Positions 52,162 through 61,301 are shown, numbered from the stretch's first letter. The stretch is 64,000 nt of DNA from Halomonas sp. (GCF_017983445.1 NZ_JAGOBJ010000011.1:1-64000); one strand, 5' to 3'. Translations and numbers: made by a program. Notes: a model not told the origin generated them from the sequence alone.

Positions 52162-53034
52162 ATGAGTCAAACAGCTACCGCACCGAAGGCCGACACTGTT
52201 AAGGCGCTTCGTCAGCGAGCTTACAATATTCGCCGCCATGCCCTGCGCATGGGTGAGGTGCAAGGTCAGGGCTATGTGGGTCAAGCTCTGGGAATCGCCG
52301 ATGTACTGGCTGTTTCCTACTTCCACGCTTTAAAAATCGATCCTAAAAATCCCGAATGGGAAGAGCGAGACCGTTTTCTGCTTTCCATAGGCCACTACGC
52401 CATCGCTCTTTACGCCGCTCTGATCGAGGCCGGTGTAATCAGCGAAGACGAAATCGAGGATTACGGCAGCGACGACAGCATCCTGCCTATGTCCGGCATG
52501 GCCGCTTATACACCGGGTATGGAAATTACCGGCGGCTCTCTGGGCCACGGCCTGGGTATCGGCGTCGGCATGGCGCTGGGGCTCAAGCGAAAACAGAGCG
52601 CTTCGCGAATTTTTAACCTGTTGTCGGATGGCGAACTCAATGAAGGCTCCACTTGGGAAGCCGTCGCCTCCGCGTCCCACTTCAAACTGGATAACCTGAT
52701 TGCCATCGTCGATGTCAACGACCAGCAGGCCGACGACAAGTCTTCCCTGGTGCTCAACTATGAGCCGATCGCTGATAAGTGGATGGCGTTTGGCTGGGAA
52801 ACCTACCGCGTTGATGGCAACGACCTTGAAGCCGTGCTGGAAGCCTTTGATAGTGCTTTGGCAAGCAACTCCGACAAGCCCCGTGTGATCATCTGCGACA
52901 CCTTGATGGGCCGTGGTGTGCCGTTTTTAGAAAAACGGGACAAGAACCACTTTATTCGTGTGGATGAAAACGAATGGAGCGTGGCGCTCAAAGAGCTTGA
53001 TGAAGTTTACGGTATTCAGTCAGGGGAGAAATAA
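52162..53034 (+). CDS. Transketolase, N-terminal subunit
   Basis: 290 aa carrying the pyrophosphate-binding half of a split transketolase. TPP/Mg motif LSDGELNEGSTWEAV near 153-167 with DVNDQQAD near 189, and GSLGHGLGIGVGMA near 126-139. GGAGG lies 8 bp upstream of the ATG. Split transketolases transfer two-carbon ketol units and often belong to catabolic clusters for unusual sugars (known cases: apulose-4-phosphate, sulfofructose). The operon starts here. Confidence 0.9.
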   Translation: MSQTATAPKADTVKALRQRAYNIRRHALRMGEVQGQGYVGQALGIADVLAVSYFHALKIDPKNPEWEERDRFLLSIGHYAIALYAALIEAGVISEDEIEDYGSDDSILPMSGMAAYTPGMEITGGSLGHGLGIGVGMALGLKRKQSASRIFNLLSDGELNEGSTWEAVASASHFKLDNLIAIVDVNDQQADDKSSLVLNYEPIADKWMAFGWETYRVDGNDLEAVLEAFDSALASNSDKPRVIICDTLMGRGVPFLEKRDKNHFIRVDENEWSVALKELDEVYGIQSGEK

Positions 53035-53035
53035 G

Positions 53036-54031
53036 ATGAGCGCCAAGAAGAAGCTTAAAACGTCGGCCATGATCGCCTCCATCGCGGGGGAAGACCAGCC
53101 GACTACCTCGGCGCCGTTCGGCCACGCGCTGGTCGAAGCTGCCGGGAAAAACGACAAGATCGTCGGTATGACCGCGGACCTGGGCAAGTACACCGACCTG
53201 CATATTTTTGCTCAGGCCTACCCCGAGCGTTATTACCAGATGGGCATGGCCGAGCAACTGCTGATGATGTCAGGGGCGGGCATGGCTCGCGAAGGCTTCA
53301 TTCCCTTCGTGACTACCTACAGCGTGTTCGCTTCACGCCGCGCCTACGACTTTATATGCCTGGCGATTGCCGAAGAGAACCTCAACGTCAAGATCGTCAG
53401 CGCCTTGCCTGGCCTCACTACCGGCTACGGCCCGAGCCACCAGGCCACCGAGGATGTCGCCATCTTCCGCGGCATGCCGAACCTGACCATCCTCGATCCG
53501 TGCGATGCGGTGGATATCGAACAATCCGTCCAGGCGATGGTAGATTTCAACGGCCCGGTGTATCTGCGCCTACTGCGGGGCAGGGTGCCGCGCGTGCTCG
53601 ACCGCTTCGAAGGCTACCGTTTCGAAATCGGCAAGGCCAAGCAACTGATTGATGGAAAGGACGCCTTGATCATCTCGTCGGGCCTAATGACCATGCGCGC
53701 CATTGAAGCTTCCGACGAGCTCAAGAAGATGGGCAAAGAGGTTGGCGTGCTGCACTGTGGCACCATTAAACCGCTGGATACCCAGGCCATTCTGGAAGAA
53801 GTGCGCCGTTACCCGAACCGCCCCGTTTTCGTTGCCGAAAACCACTCGGTGGTCGGGGGATTGGGTGAAAGCGTAGCCTCGCTTTTGATGAAAGAAGGTG
53901 TCGCCGTCAAGTTCTACCAGATCGGCCTGCCGGATGCGTTTCTGGATGCTGGCGCGCTGCCTACCTTGCACGACCGCTACGGTATTTCCACCAAGGAGGT
54001 CATTAAGACCATCGAACAGCACGTTGTTTGA
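53036..54031 (+). CDS. Transketolase, C-terminal subunit
   Basis: 331 aa with the pyrimidine-binding and C-terminal domains. The catalytic Glu is in MGMAEQLLMMSGAGMAREGF near 68-87; FASRRAYDF, TTGYGPSHQATEDVAIFRGM and VAENHSVVGGLGESVASLL are further family stretches. ATG at 53036 lies one base after the stop of the N-terminal subunit, GGGGAG 8 bp upstream; coupling assures equal amounts of both chains. Confidence 0.9.
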   Translation: MSAKKKLKTSAMIASIAGEDQPTTSAPFGHALVEAAGKNDKIVGMTADLGKYTDLHIFAQAYPERYYQMGMAEQLLMMSGAGMAREGFIPFVTTYSVFASRRAYDFICLAIAEENLNVKIVSALPGLTTGYGPSHQATEDVAIFRGMPNLTILDPCDAVDIEQSVQAMVDFNGPVYLRLLRGRVPRVLDRFEGYRFEIGKAKQLIDGKDALIISSGLMTMRAIEASDELKKMGKEVGVLHCGTIKPLDTQAILEEVRRYPNRPVFVAENHSVVGGLGESVASLLMKEGVAVKFYQIGLPDAFLDAGALPTLHDRYGISTKEVIKTIEQHVV

Positions 54032-54102
54032 CACGTAAGTTTTCTCACTCGTTGATATGCCAGTCACAACCTACAACAATTAATTTAACTGAGAGAAACG
54101 TC

Positions 54103-55083
54103 ATGAAAAAAACTGTACTTGCTACTGCCGTTGCCGGTGCCGTGTTGTTTGCAGGAAACGCCGCCGCCCAGCAGGTTCTTCAGCTGACCCACAACGCAGC
54201 GGAAGGCAACCCCAAGTGGGAAGCCTCCGCGCTTTTTGCCGAGCTGGTTGAGGAAAAGACCGACGGTGAACTGAGAGTCGATGTTGGCGGCAACGCCCAG
54301 TACGGCGACGATATGGAAGCCTTGACGCTTATGCGCATGGGTACTTTGGCGTTCAGTACCAATAGTCAGGGCGCTACATCAAGCGTTGTGCCGCAGTTCT
54401 CCGTGCTAGGGCTGCCTTTTCTCTTCGACTCGCTGCCCGCGGCCTGGGAGGTCATGGATGGCGAAGTAGGTGAAGAGCTCAAGCGCCTAGCAGAAGAGCA
54501 GCACCTGGTGCTGCTCGGCCTGTGGGATAACGGCATTCGTCACGTCAGCAACAACGTGCGCCCGATCGAGATGCCGGAAGATCTGCGAGGCCTGAAGATT
54601 CGCACGCCGCCGGATGAAATGACGGTGGATATTTTCGAGGCGCTGGGCGCCAACCCCACGCCCATGAACTTCTCCGAGCTTTACATCGCGCTTGAGCAGG
54701 GCGTGGTGGATGGCCAGGAAAATCCCCTGATGAATACCTACTCCTCAAAACTTCACGAAGTTCAGGACTACATCTCGTTGACCGGGCACAAGTACGAATC
54801 CACGCCGCTGCTCATGAGCAAGATGATGTGGGACATGCTCACGCCGGAACAGCAGCAGGCGGTTCAGGAAGCGGCCGACGAGGCGGGTGAATTCAACCGT
54901 CAGGCGTCTTTAGAAGCCGATGAGAAGCTGCGTACTCTTCTGGAAGATGCCGGTGTCGCCATCAATGAGGTCGATACCGCACCTTTTGTCGAGGCGACCT
55001 CATCGGTCTACGACCTGTGGCGTGAAGAGTACCCCGAGCTTGTGGACATGGTGGTGGACGCCGCTCATAACGGGCAGCAGTAA
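54103..55083 (+). CDS. dctP: TRAP transporter substrate-binding protein, DctP family
   Basis: 326 aa with signal peptide (MKKTVLATAVAGAVLFAGNA, cut near AAA-QQ). Family features: DVGGNAQYGDDMEAL, LKIRTPPDEM near 161 (conserved Arg that binds the ligand carboxylate), MNFSELYIALEQGVVDGQEN. The conserved Arg argues for an acidic ligand. The TRAP ligand is not identifiable from sequence. Confidence 0.9.
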   Translation: MKKTVLATAVAGAVLFAGNAAAQQVLQLTHNAAEGNPKWEASALFAELVEEKTDGELRVDVGGNAQYGDDMEALTLMRMGTLAFSTNSQGATSSVVPQFSVLGLPFLFDSLPAAWEVMDGEVGEELKRLAEEQHLVLLGLWDNGIRHVSNNVRPIEMPEDLRGLKIRTPPDEMTVDIFEALGANPTPMNFSELYIALEQGVVDGQENPLMNTYSSKLHEVQDYISLTGHKYESTPLLMSKMMWDMLTPEQQQAVQEAADEAGEFNRQASLEADEKLRTLLEDAGVAINEVDTAPFVEATSSVYDLWREEYPELVDMVVDAAHNGQQ

Positions 55084-55102
55084 CAAACCGGAGGGGCATT
55101 TC

Positions 55103-55666
55103 ATGACGCTCTCAGCTGAGAGCCGCAAAAGCGAAGCCGGCCCGCCGGCTTCGCTTCTAATCGGCTCGAAAAATGTGATTTATCAGATATCCAAGTGGGT
55201 GGCGATCATCTCGATCGTGACCATTTTCGTATCCCTGCTCACCGGTGTGGTGATTCGCTACCTTTTCTCGACGAACCTTGGCTGGGTGACGGAAATTCCC
55301 AACCTGTTTTTCCCCTGGCTAACCATGGGTGCCATCGTGGCGGCAGCCGCTAAAAACGAACATATCGGCATCGAGCTGGTGGTGGAAAAGCTGCCAAGAC
55401 TCCCTCGGAAAGTCGTGACACTCAGTGTCAACGTGATCGCGCTGGTGGCTTTCAGCACCATGGCCTATCACGGTTTGAACGTGGTGGATATCGCTGGCGG
55501 CCAGCGCTTTCCCATTACGCGCCTTGGCATGTCCTGGGCGTACTGGTCGGTGGTAGTCGGGTTTGCAGGGCTGGCGCTGGTCGCGCTGGTCAATATCGCG
55601 TTGACTCTGGTGGTCGGTGAGGCGCAGGCCGACCCGCAGGTCTCGCACGGGGAGGAAGGAATATGA
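55103..55666 (+). CDS. dctQ: TRAP transporter small permease, DctQ
   Basis: 187 aa with four hydrophobic segments (about 35-60, 70-90, 110-130, 150-175), including FFPWLTMGAIVAAAAKNEHI. GGAGG upstream of the ATG at 55103. Overlaps dctM by four bases (ATGA). Confidence 0.88.
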   Translation: MTLSAESRKSEAGPPASLLIGSKNVIYQISKWVAIISIVTIFVSLLTGVVIRYLFSTNLGWVTEIPNLFFPWLTMGAIVAAAAKNEHIGIELVVEKLPRLPRKVVTLSVNVIALVAFSTMAYHGLNVVDIAGGQRFPITRLGMSWAYWSVVVGFAGLALVALVNIALTLVVGEAQADPQVSHGEEGI

Positions 55667-56922
55667 CGGTTCAAATGCTCGCGGCGTTTGTTCTTTTCTT
55701 GCTGATGGCCATGCCGGTCGGATATTCGCTGGTCATCAGTGGCTGGGCGGCGCTTTCGGTCTTCGGCCCCATGCCATCGAGCATGGCAATCATGAAGATT
55801 TTCCAGCCTACTCAGAGCTTCCCTCTGCTGGCGATTCCCTTCTTCATTCTGTCCGGTAGCTTAATGATGTCGGGCAAGCTTGGGCAGAAGTTGGTGGGAC
55901 TTGCTTCGATGCTGGTGGGTAAGTATCACGGCGGGCTCGGTCAGGTAAGCGTGGTGGGCTCGACGGTGTTCGGGGGCGTGTCCGGTTCATCGGTAGCGGA
56001 AGCCTCGGCGCTTGGATCGATGCTCATCCCCTGGCAGAAACGGGAAGGCTACCCCGGCGCGTTCGGCGCGGCGGTCACATCGGCGTCCTCGGTCATCGCG
56101 GGACTGATGCCGCCATCGATTCCGCTGATTCTGTTTGCCACCGTGTCAAACACCTCGATCGCGTCGCTGTTCATCGCCGCGGTCATTCCTGCGCTGATGC
56201 TGGCGGCGGGCATGATGCTGGCCTGTTACTTTGTGGGTAAACGCCGCGGTTTTCCTCGCCTTACTCTCAAACACACGCGCGTCGAGATGATAAACACGCT
56301 GTTTACCGCGCTGCCGGCGCTATTGATGCCGGTATTCATCGTGGTGCTGCTGAGAGCCGGTATTGCCACGCCCACCGAGGTCAGCATTATCGCCGTAGCC
56401 TATGCGCTGGTAGTCAGCGGTACCATCTATCGCGACTTGACTGGCGAGCGGGTGATGGCGGCGCTGGTCAACACGGTGATTACCACGGGGATCGTGATGC
56501 TGATCATCGCGGCGGCCAATATCATCGCGTATATCCTGACCTCTGGCGGCGTGCCGCAGGCCGTGGCCCAGTGGGCCGTCGAGTATCTAAAACACCCGCT
56601 TCTGATCATTCTGGCGATCAATTTGCTGCTGCTGTTAATCGGCATGTTCCTGGATTTGCCTGCTGCCATCCTGCTCCTGGGGCCCACACTTGTCTCAATC
56701 GCCAACGCGATCGGCCTGGATCTGGTGCAGCTCGGCATCATTATGTGTGTGAACCTGAGTATCGGTCTGTTTACGCCGCCTATTGGCACGACGCTGTTCG
56801 TCTCCGCGGCGATTGCCCGTGAGCGTATCGGCGCGGTCGTCAAGGAACTCGTACCTTTCTATCTGGTGGCCATTATCGTGCTGCTGCTTGTCTCCTACAT
56901 ACCGGCATTGATCATCTACTGA
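55663..56922 (+). CDS. dctM: TRAP transporter large permease, DctM
   Basis: 419 aa, twelve or more hydrophobic segments: GWAALSVFGPMPSSMAI, VFGGVSGSSVAEASALGSML, PPSIPLILFATVSNTSIASL, and the C-terminal LSIGLFTPPIGTTLFVSAAI. With DctP and DctQ makes a Na+-coupled importer. Confidence 0.92.
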   Translation: MTVQMLAAFVLFLLMAMPVGYSLVISGWAALSVFGPMPSSMAIMKIFQPTQSFPLLAIPFFILSGSLMMSGKLGQKLVGLASMLVGKYHGGLGQVSVVGSTVFGGVSGSSVAEASALGSMLIPWQKREGYPGAFGAAVTSASSVIAGLMPPSIPLILFATVSNTSIASLFIAAVIPALMLAAGMMLACYFVGKRRGFPRLTLKHTRVEMINTLFTALPALLMPVFIVVLLRAGIATPTEVSIIAVAYALVVSGTIYRDLTGERVMAALVNTVITTGIVMLIIAAANIIAYILTSGGVPQAVAQWAVEYLKHPLLIILAINLLLLLIGMFLDLPAAILLLGPTLVSIANAIGLDLVQLGIIMCVNLSIGLFTPPIGTTLFVSAAIARERIGAVVKELVPFYLVAIIVLLLVSYIPALIIY

Positions 56923-56930
56923 GGTTCGAT

Positions 56931-57836
56931 ATGCATAACATAGCCTTTGCAGGACTCGGCGCCATGGGCCGCCCCATGGCGACGTGCTTGAAGAGCGCCG
57001 GCCTCGACGTACTGGGGATCGATGCGTTCGAGCAGATTGAAAACGCCTTCAACGGTCAGCCCACCTCCAGTGAGGCAAAGCGCCGCTACCTCAATGAGTG
57101 CGAAGCGCTGTTCATCATGGTGGTGAACGCCGAGCAGGTGCGCGCCGTACTGTTTGGTAACGATGCAGCTGACGATACAACATCAAGCGTGGTGCATTCG
57201 CTGAAAGACGGCGCCTGTATCGTGCAGATGTCGACCATCGCGCCGGGCGACGCCGCCGATATCGCCACCGAAGTGGCGGCAGTGCGCCCGGACCTTCACT
57301 ACATCGACGCGCCGGTGTCCGGTGGCGTCGTCGGTGCCCAAGCCGGGGATCTGACCATCATGGCTGCCGGCAGCGATGAGGCACTCGCCCGTTGTTCGCA
57401 GGCCTTCGATGTAATAGGCAAGGCGGTGTTCGTCGCAGGCCCCACGCCGGGTCAAGGGGCAGCCATGAAAGCCGTCAATCAATTGCTGTGCGGCGTGCAT
57501 ATCGCCGCAGCCGCCGAGGCGCTGGCGCTGGCGGAAAAGAGCGGCATCGAAGCATCGGTCATGCTCTCCATGGTTCAGGGCTCGGCCGCCTCAAGCTGGA
57601 TGCTCAAGGATCGCGGCCCGCGTATGATTTCAGAACCCGGCGATGTCACCAGCGTCATCGATATTTTTTGTAAGGACATGGGCATCGTCTGCGACTCCGC
57701 CAAGGCATCCAGAGCGTTCACCCCACTGGCGGAAACCGCCCGGCAGATGTTTGTGGCAAGCTCCGAGCGTGGTGAGGGCAAGCTCGATGACAGCCAGCTC
57801 ATCCGCACCTACCGCTTACTCAATGGTCGGAGCTGA
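56931..57836 (+). CDS. 3-hydroxyisobutyrate/L-threonate dehydrogenase-type oxidoreductase
   Basis: 301 aa beta-hydroxyacid dehydrogenase. Rossmann GLGAMGRPMA at 8-17, substrate motif DAPVSGGVVGAQAG near 126-139, catalytic Lys180 in GQGAAMKAVNQLL. LtnD (L-threonate 2-dehydrogenase) and sulfolactaldehyde reductase both belong here, as do tartronate-semialdehyde reductases; sequence alone does not choose. Eight bp after dctM. Confidence 0.85.
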   Translation: MHNIAFAGLGAMGRPMATCLKSAGLDVLGIDAFEQIENAFNGQPTSSEAKRRYLNECEALFIMVVNAEQVRAVLFGNDAADDTTSSVVHSLKDGACIVQMSTIAPGDAADIATEVAAVRPDLHYIDAPVSGGVVGAQAGDLTIMAAGSDEALARCSQAFDVIGKAVFVAGPTPGQGAAMKAVNQLLCGVHIAAAAEALALAEKSGIEASVMLSMVQGSAASSWMLKDRGPRMISEPGDVTSVIDIFCKDMGIVCDSAKASRAFTPLAETARQMFVASSERGEGKLDDSQLIRTYRLLNGRS

Positions 57837-57844
57837 AACGCCCT

Positions 57845-58693
57845 ATGGCGATGTCAACGAGCTTTATATCCGTCAGTACTGCCGCCTTCGATGGCTACGG
57901 GTTCGATGTGATCCTGCCATCGCTTGCGCGCTGCGGGGTGAAAAATGTCGAGTTCGCGTTCATCGATGGCTACGTCGAAGCGTTTACCGACAGCGATTTC
58001 ACCCAGTCCTTCGCCAACGACTTGAACAGCGAAATGCACCGCCATGGCCAGCAGTGTCGTTACTTTTCAGGCCATATCGACCTGGGGCTCGAGAACGCTG
58101 CCGCCCGGCTTGAAGCGCGCTGCCGTTTCGCGGCGTGGCTGGGGGCCGAGTTCATTATTACCAATGCAGCCGTGCGTGAATACGAGCGCACGTTCTTCAA
58201 GCAGGCCGATACCCTGGCCGCTATTGCACGCGACCACGGCGTGCGTATTCTGCTGGAAAACCCCGGTAACGGGGTTCCCAACCTCTTCGATAGCGCAAGC
58301 GATGCGCAGGCGCTGCTCGAGCGATTGGGTGATGACGCCTTTGGCATCAACTACGACATGGGTAATCTGCTGTCGCATTCTCCTCATCAGAATGCACTTG
58401 ACGACGCCGGGGCAGCCATGTCGATTACCGATCACTATCATCTCAAGCCCTGCGTTCGTCACGGCGACGGCATCGACTTTGTGTCGTTCGGCGCAGGTGA
58501 TACGGAAGATGCAGCGCTTGCCCGGGCGCTGCTTGATCAGGGCAAACCATTTTCGCTGGAACTACCGTTTCGTCTGCACCGCGATGCCCGCGCTCAGCCT
58601 TGGCGCGATGAACAACCCGTGGCGCTCGAAAGAATCGAGTCGCTCATTTTACGCTCCCTTGAGGAGCTGGCTTTACTTACCCAATATCAGTAA
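57845..58693 (+). CDS. Xylose isomerase-like TIM-barrel protein
   Basis: 282 aa, AP-endonuclease-2/sugar-phosphate-isomerase superfamily. Probable metal ligands: Glu in LLENPGNG near 138, Asp in NYDMGNLL near 174, His in SITDHYHLKPC near 195-205 and Glu in SLELPFR near 239. Hydroxypyruvate isomerase and OtnI (2-oxotetronate isomerase) share this fold and often accompany LtnD-type enzymes. Eight bp after the dehydrogenase. Confidence 0.8.
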   Translation: MAMSTSFISVSTAAFDGYGFDVILPSLARCGVKNVEFAFIDGYVEAFTDSDFTQSFANDLNSEMHRHGQQCRYFSGHIDLGLENAAARLEARCRFAAWLGAEFIITNAAVREYERTFFKQADTLAAIARDHGVRILLENPGNGVPNLFDSASDAQALLERLGDDAFGINYDMGNLLSHSPHQNALDDAGAAMSITDHYHLKPCVRHGDGIDFVSFGAGDTEDAALARALLDQGKPFSLELPFRLHRDARAQPWRDEQPVALERIESLILRSLEELALLTQYQ

Positions 58694-58705
58694 GAGGAAA
58701 ATGTC

Positions 58706-59458
58706 ATGCTGCTTAAAGACAAGGTATGTATCGTGACCGGCGCGGCCGGCGAGAAAGGCATTGGCCTGCGAACCGCGCGGCTTTTCTACGAGCACGGTGC
58801 GTCCATCGTGATTTCCGATATCAATGAACAGGCCTGCGAGGCAATTAGCGAAGAGTTCGACGCCGAGCGCTCGCTGGTCGTCACGGGCAACGTGGTTAGC
58901 CGTGATGATTGCTTCGACCTGGCCCGCGCTGCGATGGAAAAATTCGGCAGAATCGATGTGCTGGTGAACAACGCAGGCGTTACCCAGCCGGTCAAGTTCG
59001 AAGAGATAAAGCCCGAAGATTACGACCGCATTATGGACGTCAACCTGCGTGGCATGATGTACATGTCCCAAGCCGTGGTACCGCACATGAAGCAGGGCGG
59101 AACGGGGTCGATCATCAATACCTCATCGGTTTCCGCCCAGCGCGGCGGTGGTATCTTTGGTGGCCCGCACTACAGCGCGGCCAAGGCGGGAATGTTAGGC
59201 CTTGGCAAGGCCATGGCGCGGGAGCTGGGGGCTTCGGGCATCCGTGTCAACTCGGTAACGCCAGGTTTGATTACCACCGAGATCACTGCCGGCAAGCTGG
59301 ACGATCAGATGAAGGCCAAGATTATCGAAGGCATTCCGTTGGCCCGCCTGGGTGCACCGGACGATATCGCCAATGCCTTCCTGTTTCTGGCAAGCGACCT
59401 TTCCAGCTACATCACCGGCGCCACGCTTGATGTGAACGGCGGTATGCACATTCACTGA
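58706..59458 (+). CDS. SDR-family dehydrogenase
   Basis: 250 aa. GAAGEKGIGLRTA (cofactor), NNAG near 92, INTSSVSAQRGGGIFGGPHY followed by SAAK (Ser, Tyr-x3-Lys). Last catabolic gene in the cluster. The Glu-Lys insert in the glycine motif (GAAGEKGIG) is unusual. It may oxidise the imported hydroxy compound to the ketose used by the transketolase (inference). Confidence 0.85.
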   Translation: MLLKDKVCIVTGAAGEKGIGLRTARLFYEHGASIVISDINEQACEAISEEFDAERSLVVTGNVVSRDDCFDLARAAMEKFGRIDVLVNNAGVTQPVKFEEIKPEDYDRIMDVNLRGMMYMSQAVVPHMKQGGTGSIINTSSVSAQRGGGIFGGPHYSAAKAGMLGLGKAMARELGASGIRVNSVTPGLITTEITAGKLDDQMKAKIIEGIPLARLGAPDDIANAFLFLASDLSSYITGATLDVNGGMHIH

Positions 59459-59547
59459 CTATGATAAGCTGCCCCTGTACTTATAATACGTACTTATATT
59501 GCACCAGCGATCACGACAGGGTATAGGGGTGGCACTTGGATGACGTT

Positions 59548-60267
59548 ATGAGCCAAATCGATCCGAACCTTTTGGATAGGCTTAAGGAGTTTGTTTCCGT
59601 CTCCGAACTGTCCAAGGATGGCCGGTTGAAACTTCCGCCTGAAAGAGCGCTCTGCGAGCACTTCGACATGCACCGCTCGTCGGTCAGGAACGTTCTTTCG
59701 ATCTTGCACAGCCTTGGGTTCATTGAGCGCAAGCAGGGCAGTGGTACCTTTCTCAAGATGCCCGAGCCAGTGTTTATTCAGCTCTATTTTGAGCTGGCGC
59801 TCAAACTCAATTATATCTCGGTAGATCATCTCGAAACTGCCCGGGAGATGTTTGAAAAAGAGATTGTTCAAGCAGCCGCCGTCAACCATCAGGCCCATGA
59901 ATTAGCCAAGCTTGAGGTACTTTGCAGCAAGATCGTCAACTCCACTGATGTACTTGAAGGCATCCAGGCAGATTACGAGTTTCATGAGCTATTGGCGATT
60001 ATGGCCAAAAATCCTGCCGTGCTGATTATTTTTCAAGGGCTCTCATCGGTTCTCAAGAAAGTGCTTCACCAGCGCAGAGTTCTAGCCAGACAATCCAAAG
60101 AAGCACAAAAGAAAACTAACGAGACGCATATCGCAATCGTTGATGCCATCAAAACCCGTGATCGGGAGTTGGCGCGCCAGGCAATGCATGATCATTTTGA
60201 AACCTGGAACCAGCACACAATGCGCACTTTCAAAGAGTTAAGAACCCCCGATTTGCTGGCCGAATAA
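59548..60267 (+). CDS. FadR-family GntR regulator of the TRAP/transketolase cluster
   Basis: 239 aa. N-terminal winged helix (SKDGRLKLPPERALCEHFDM, RSSVRNVLSILHSLGFIERK, QGSGTFL) and all-helical FCD effector domain with the metal-binding-type DYEFHELLAIMAKNP near 144-158 and HIAIVDAIKTRDRELARQAM near 194-213. TTG at 59536 is an alternative start. It ends the cluster, 77 bp or more after the SDR, with a direct repeat GTACTTATA (59477 and 59490) in that gap. Likely repressor acting on the two palindromes at 51846 and 52132. Confidence 0.85.
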   Translation: MSQIDPNLLDRLKEFVSVSELSKDGRLKLPPERALCEHFDMHRSSVRNVLSILHSLGFIERKQGSGTFLKMPEPVFIQLYFELALKLNYISVDHLETAREMFEKEIVQAAAVNHQAHELAKLEVLCSKIVNSTDVLEGIQADYEFHELLAIMAKNPAVLIIFQGLSSVLKKVLHQRRVLARQSKEAQKKTNETHIAIVDAIKTRDRELARQAMHDHFETWNQHTMRTFKELRTPDLLAE

Positions 60268-60298
60268 ACTCGGCTAGCTTTCCAAACGGTTACGCTAA

Positions 60299-60430
60299 AT
60301 GCCCAGGATCAATGACCTGCATCCGGAGTTGCAAGCCTACTTGGTCAGGCAGAAAGAAAGCATGTTACCGTGTGATAAAGTCAACGGCCCTGAAATAGAT
60401 CAGCTATGGCCAGCCCCAACTCCCGTTTAA
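60299..60430 (+). pseudogene. Possible short remnant of a hydrolase N-terminus
   Basis: Frame of 43 codons starting MPRINDLHPELQAYLVRQKE and ending at a TAA inside the 3' end of the trpI gene. The opening (DLHPELQAYL) resembles the N-terminus of alpha/beta-hydrolase esterases. Short and unsupported by an SD; may be chance. Confidence 0.2.
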
Positions 60431-61301
60431 GCCACTCGGCCAGCTGTTCACTGCGCTGGCTGTTGTGGTGGCGGGGCAGCCACAGGCAGAGCTTGGCTGG
60501 CGTTTCGATAAATCCCCAGGGCGCGATGAGTCGTCCGCTTCTCAGATCATCTTGTACCAGCAATTTGGGCGCAATCGCCACTCCGAGGCCTGCCACGGCG
60601 GCTTCCATCAAGTAATAGAGATGATCAAACCCCTGGCCTTGGCGTAAGGCCTCTTCAAGGTATGCCTGTTCGAGCCCCTGGGCGCGGGCCCACTGCGGCC
60701 AGGCCTGGGGGCGCGAGGCCGTATATAAAAGCTTGCTGGAAAAAAGTGTCTCGGGTTGCGCTGGGTCGAGCGTTGCCTCAAAGCGCGGGCTTACTACTGC
60801 GCAAATCTGTTCGGCCATGAGTTCAACAACCTCTACCTCGGCGGGCCAGGGCGGCTCGGAAAAGGCCAGGGTTGCGCTGATAGTTTCCTGCTTGGTGGGC
60901 AGCTCGCTTTCACTGACCACGACCTGCAGTTTGAGCTGGGGGAGTTCGCGGTGAAGCCTATCCAGCCGGGGAATCAGCCAGCGGGCCAAGAGGCTGCCGG
61001 GGCAGGCGAGCGTAAAGGGCGCTTCTTCCACATCACGCTTGAGGTCCGCGCAACTATCGCGCAGGCGGGTAAACGCCTCGCCAATGCCGTGATGAAGCCG
61101 TTCGCCGTGGTGAGTCAGCTCAATACCGCGGCCCGCTTTGGCAAACAACGTCACGCCGAAGTGTTCATCCAGGCTTTTCAGCTGGCGGCTAATCGCACCG
61201 TGGGTCACGCTCAGCTCGTCGGCGGCAGCGGTCACGCTGCCAAGCCTTGCGGTGGCTTCAAACGCGCGCAGGGCGCTCAAGGGCGGCATGCTGTGTTGCA
61301 T
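60381..61301 (-). CDS. trpI: TrpI, LysR-family activator of trpBA
   Basis: 306 aa. N-terminal HTH (about 10-55: MPPLSALRAFEATARLGSVT, VTHGAISRQLKSLDEHFGVT). The effector domain shares extensive stretches with Pseudomonas TrpI: EAPFTLACPGSLLARWLIPR, TASRPQAWPQWARAQGL, GQGFDHLYYLMEAAVAGLGV. Divergent from trpBA across 105 bp, the arrangement in which TrpI with indoleglycerol phosphate activates trpBA. ATG at 61301 with GGAG about 10 bp upstream. Confidence 0.92.
   Translation of the reverse strand: MQHSMPPLSALRAFEATARLGSVTAAADELSVTHGAISRQLKSLDEHFGVTLFAKAGRGIELTHHGERLHHGIGEAFTRLRDSCADLKRDVEEAPFTLACPGSLLARWLIPRLDRLHRELPQLKLQVVVSESELPTKQETISATLAFSEPPWPAEVEVVELMAEQICAVVSPRFEATLDPAQPETLFSSKLLYTASRPQAWPQWARAQGLEQAYLEEALRQGQGFDHLYYLMEAAVAGLGVAIAPKLLVQDDLRSGRLIAPWGFIETPAKLCLWLPRHHNSQRSEQLAEWLKRELGLAIADLFQGR

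Noticed and set aside
52162-59458. Sulfoquinovose (sulfo-transketolase) pathway or apiose pathway
   Set aside because: Split transketolase and a sulfolactaldehyde-reductase-like enzyme fit partly, but no sulfoquinovosidase, aldose isomerase, sugar kinase or sulfonate exporter is present in the cluster.
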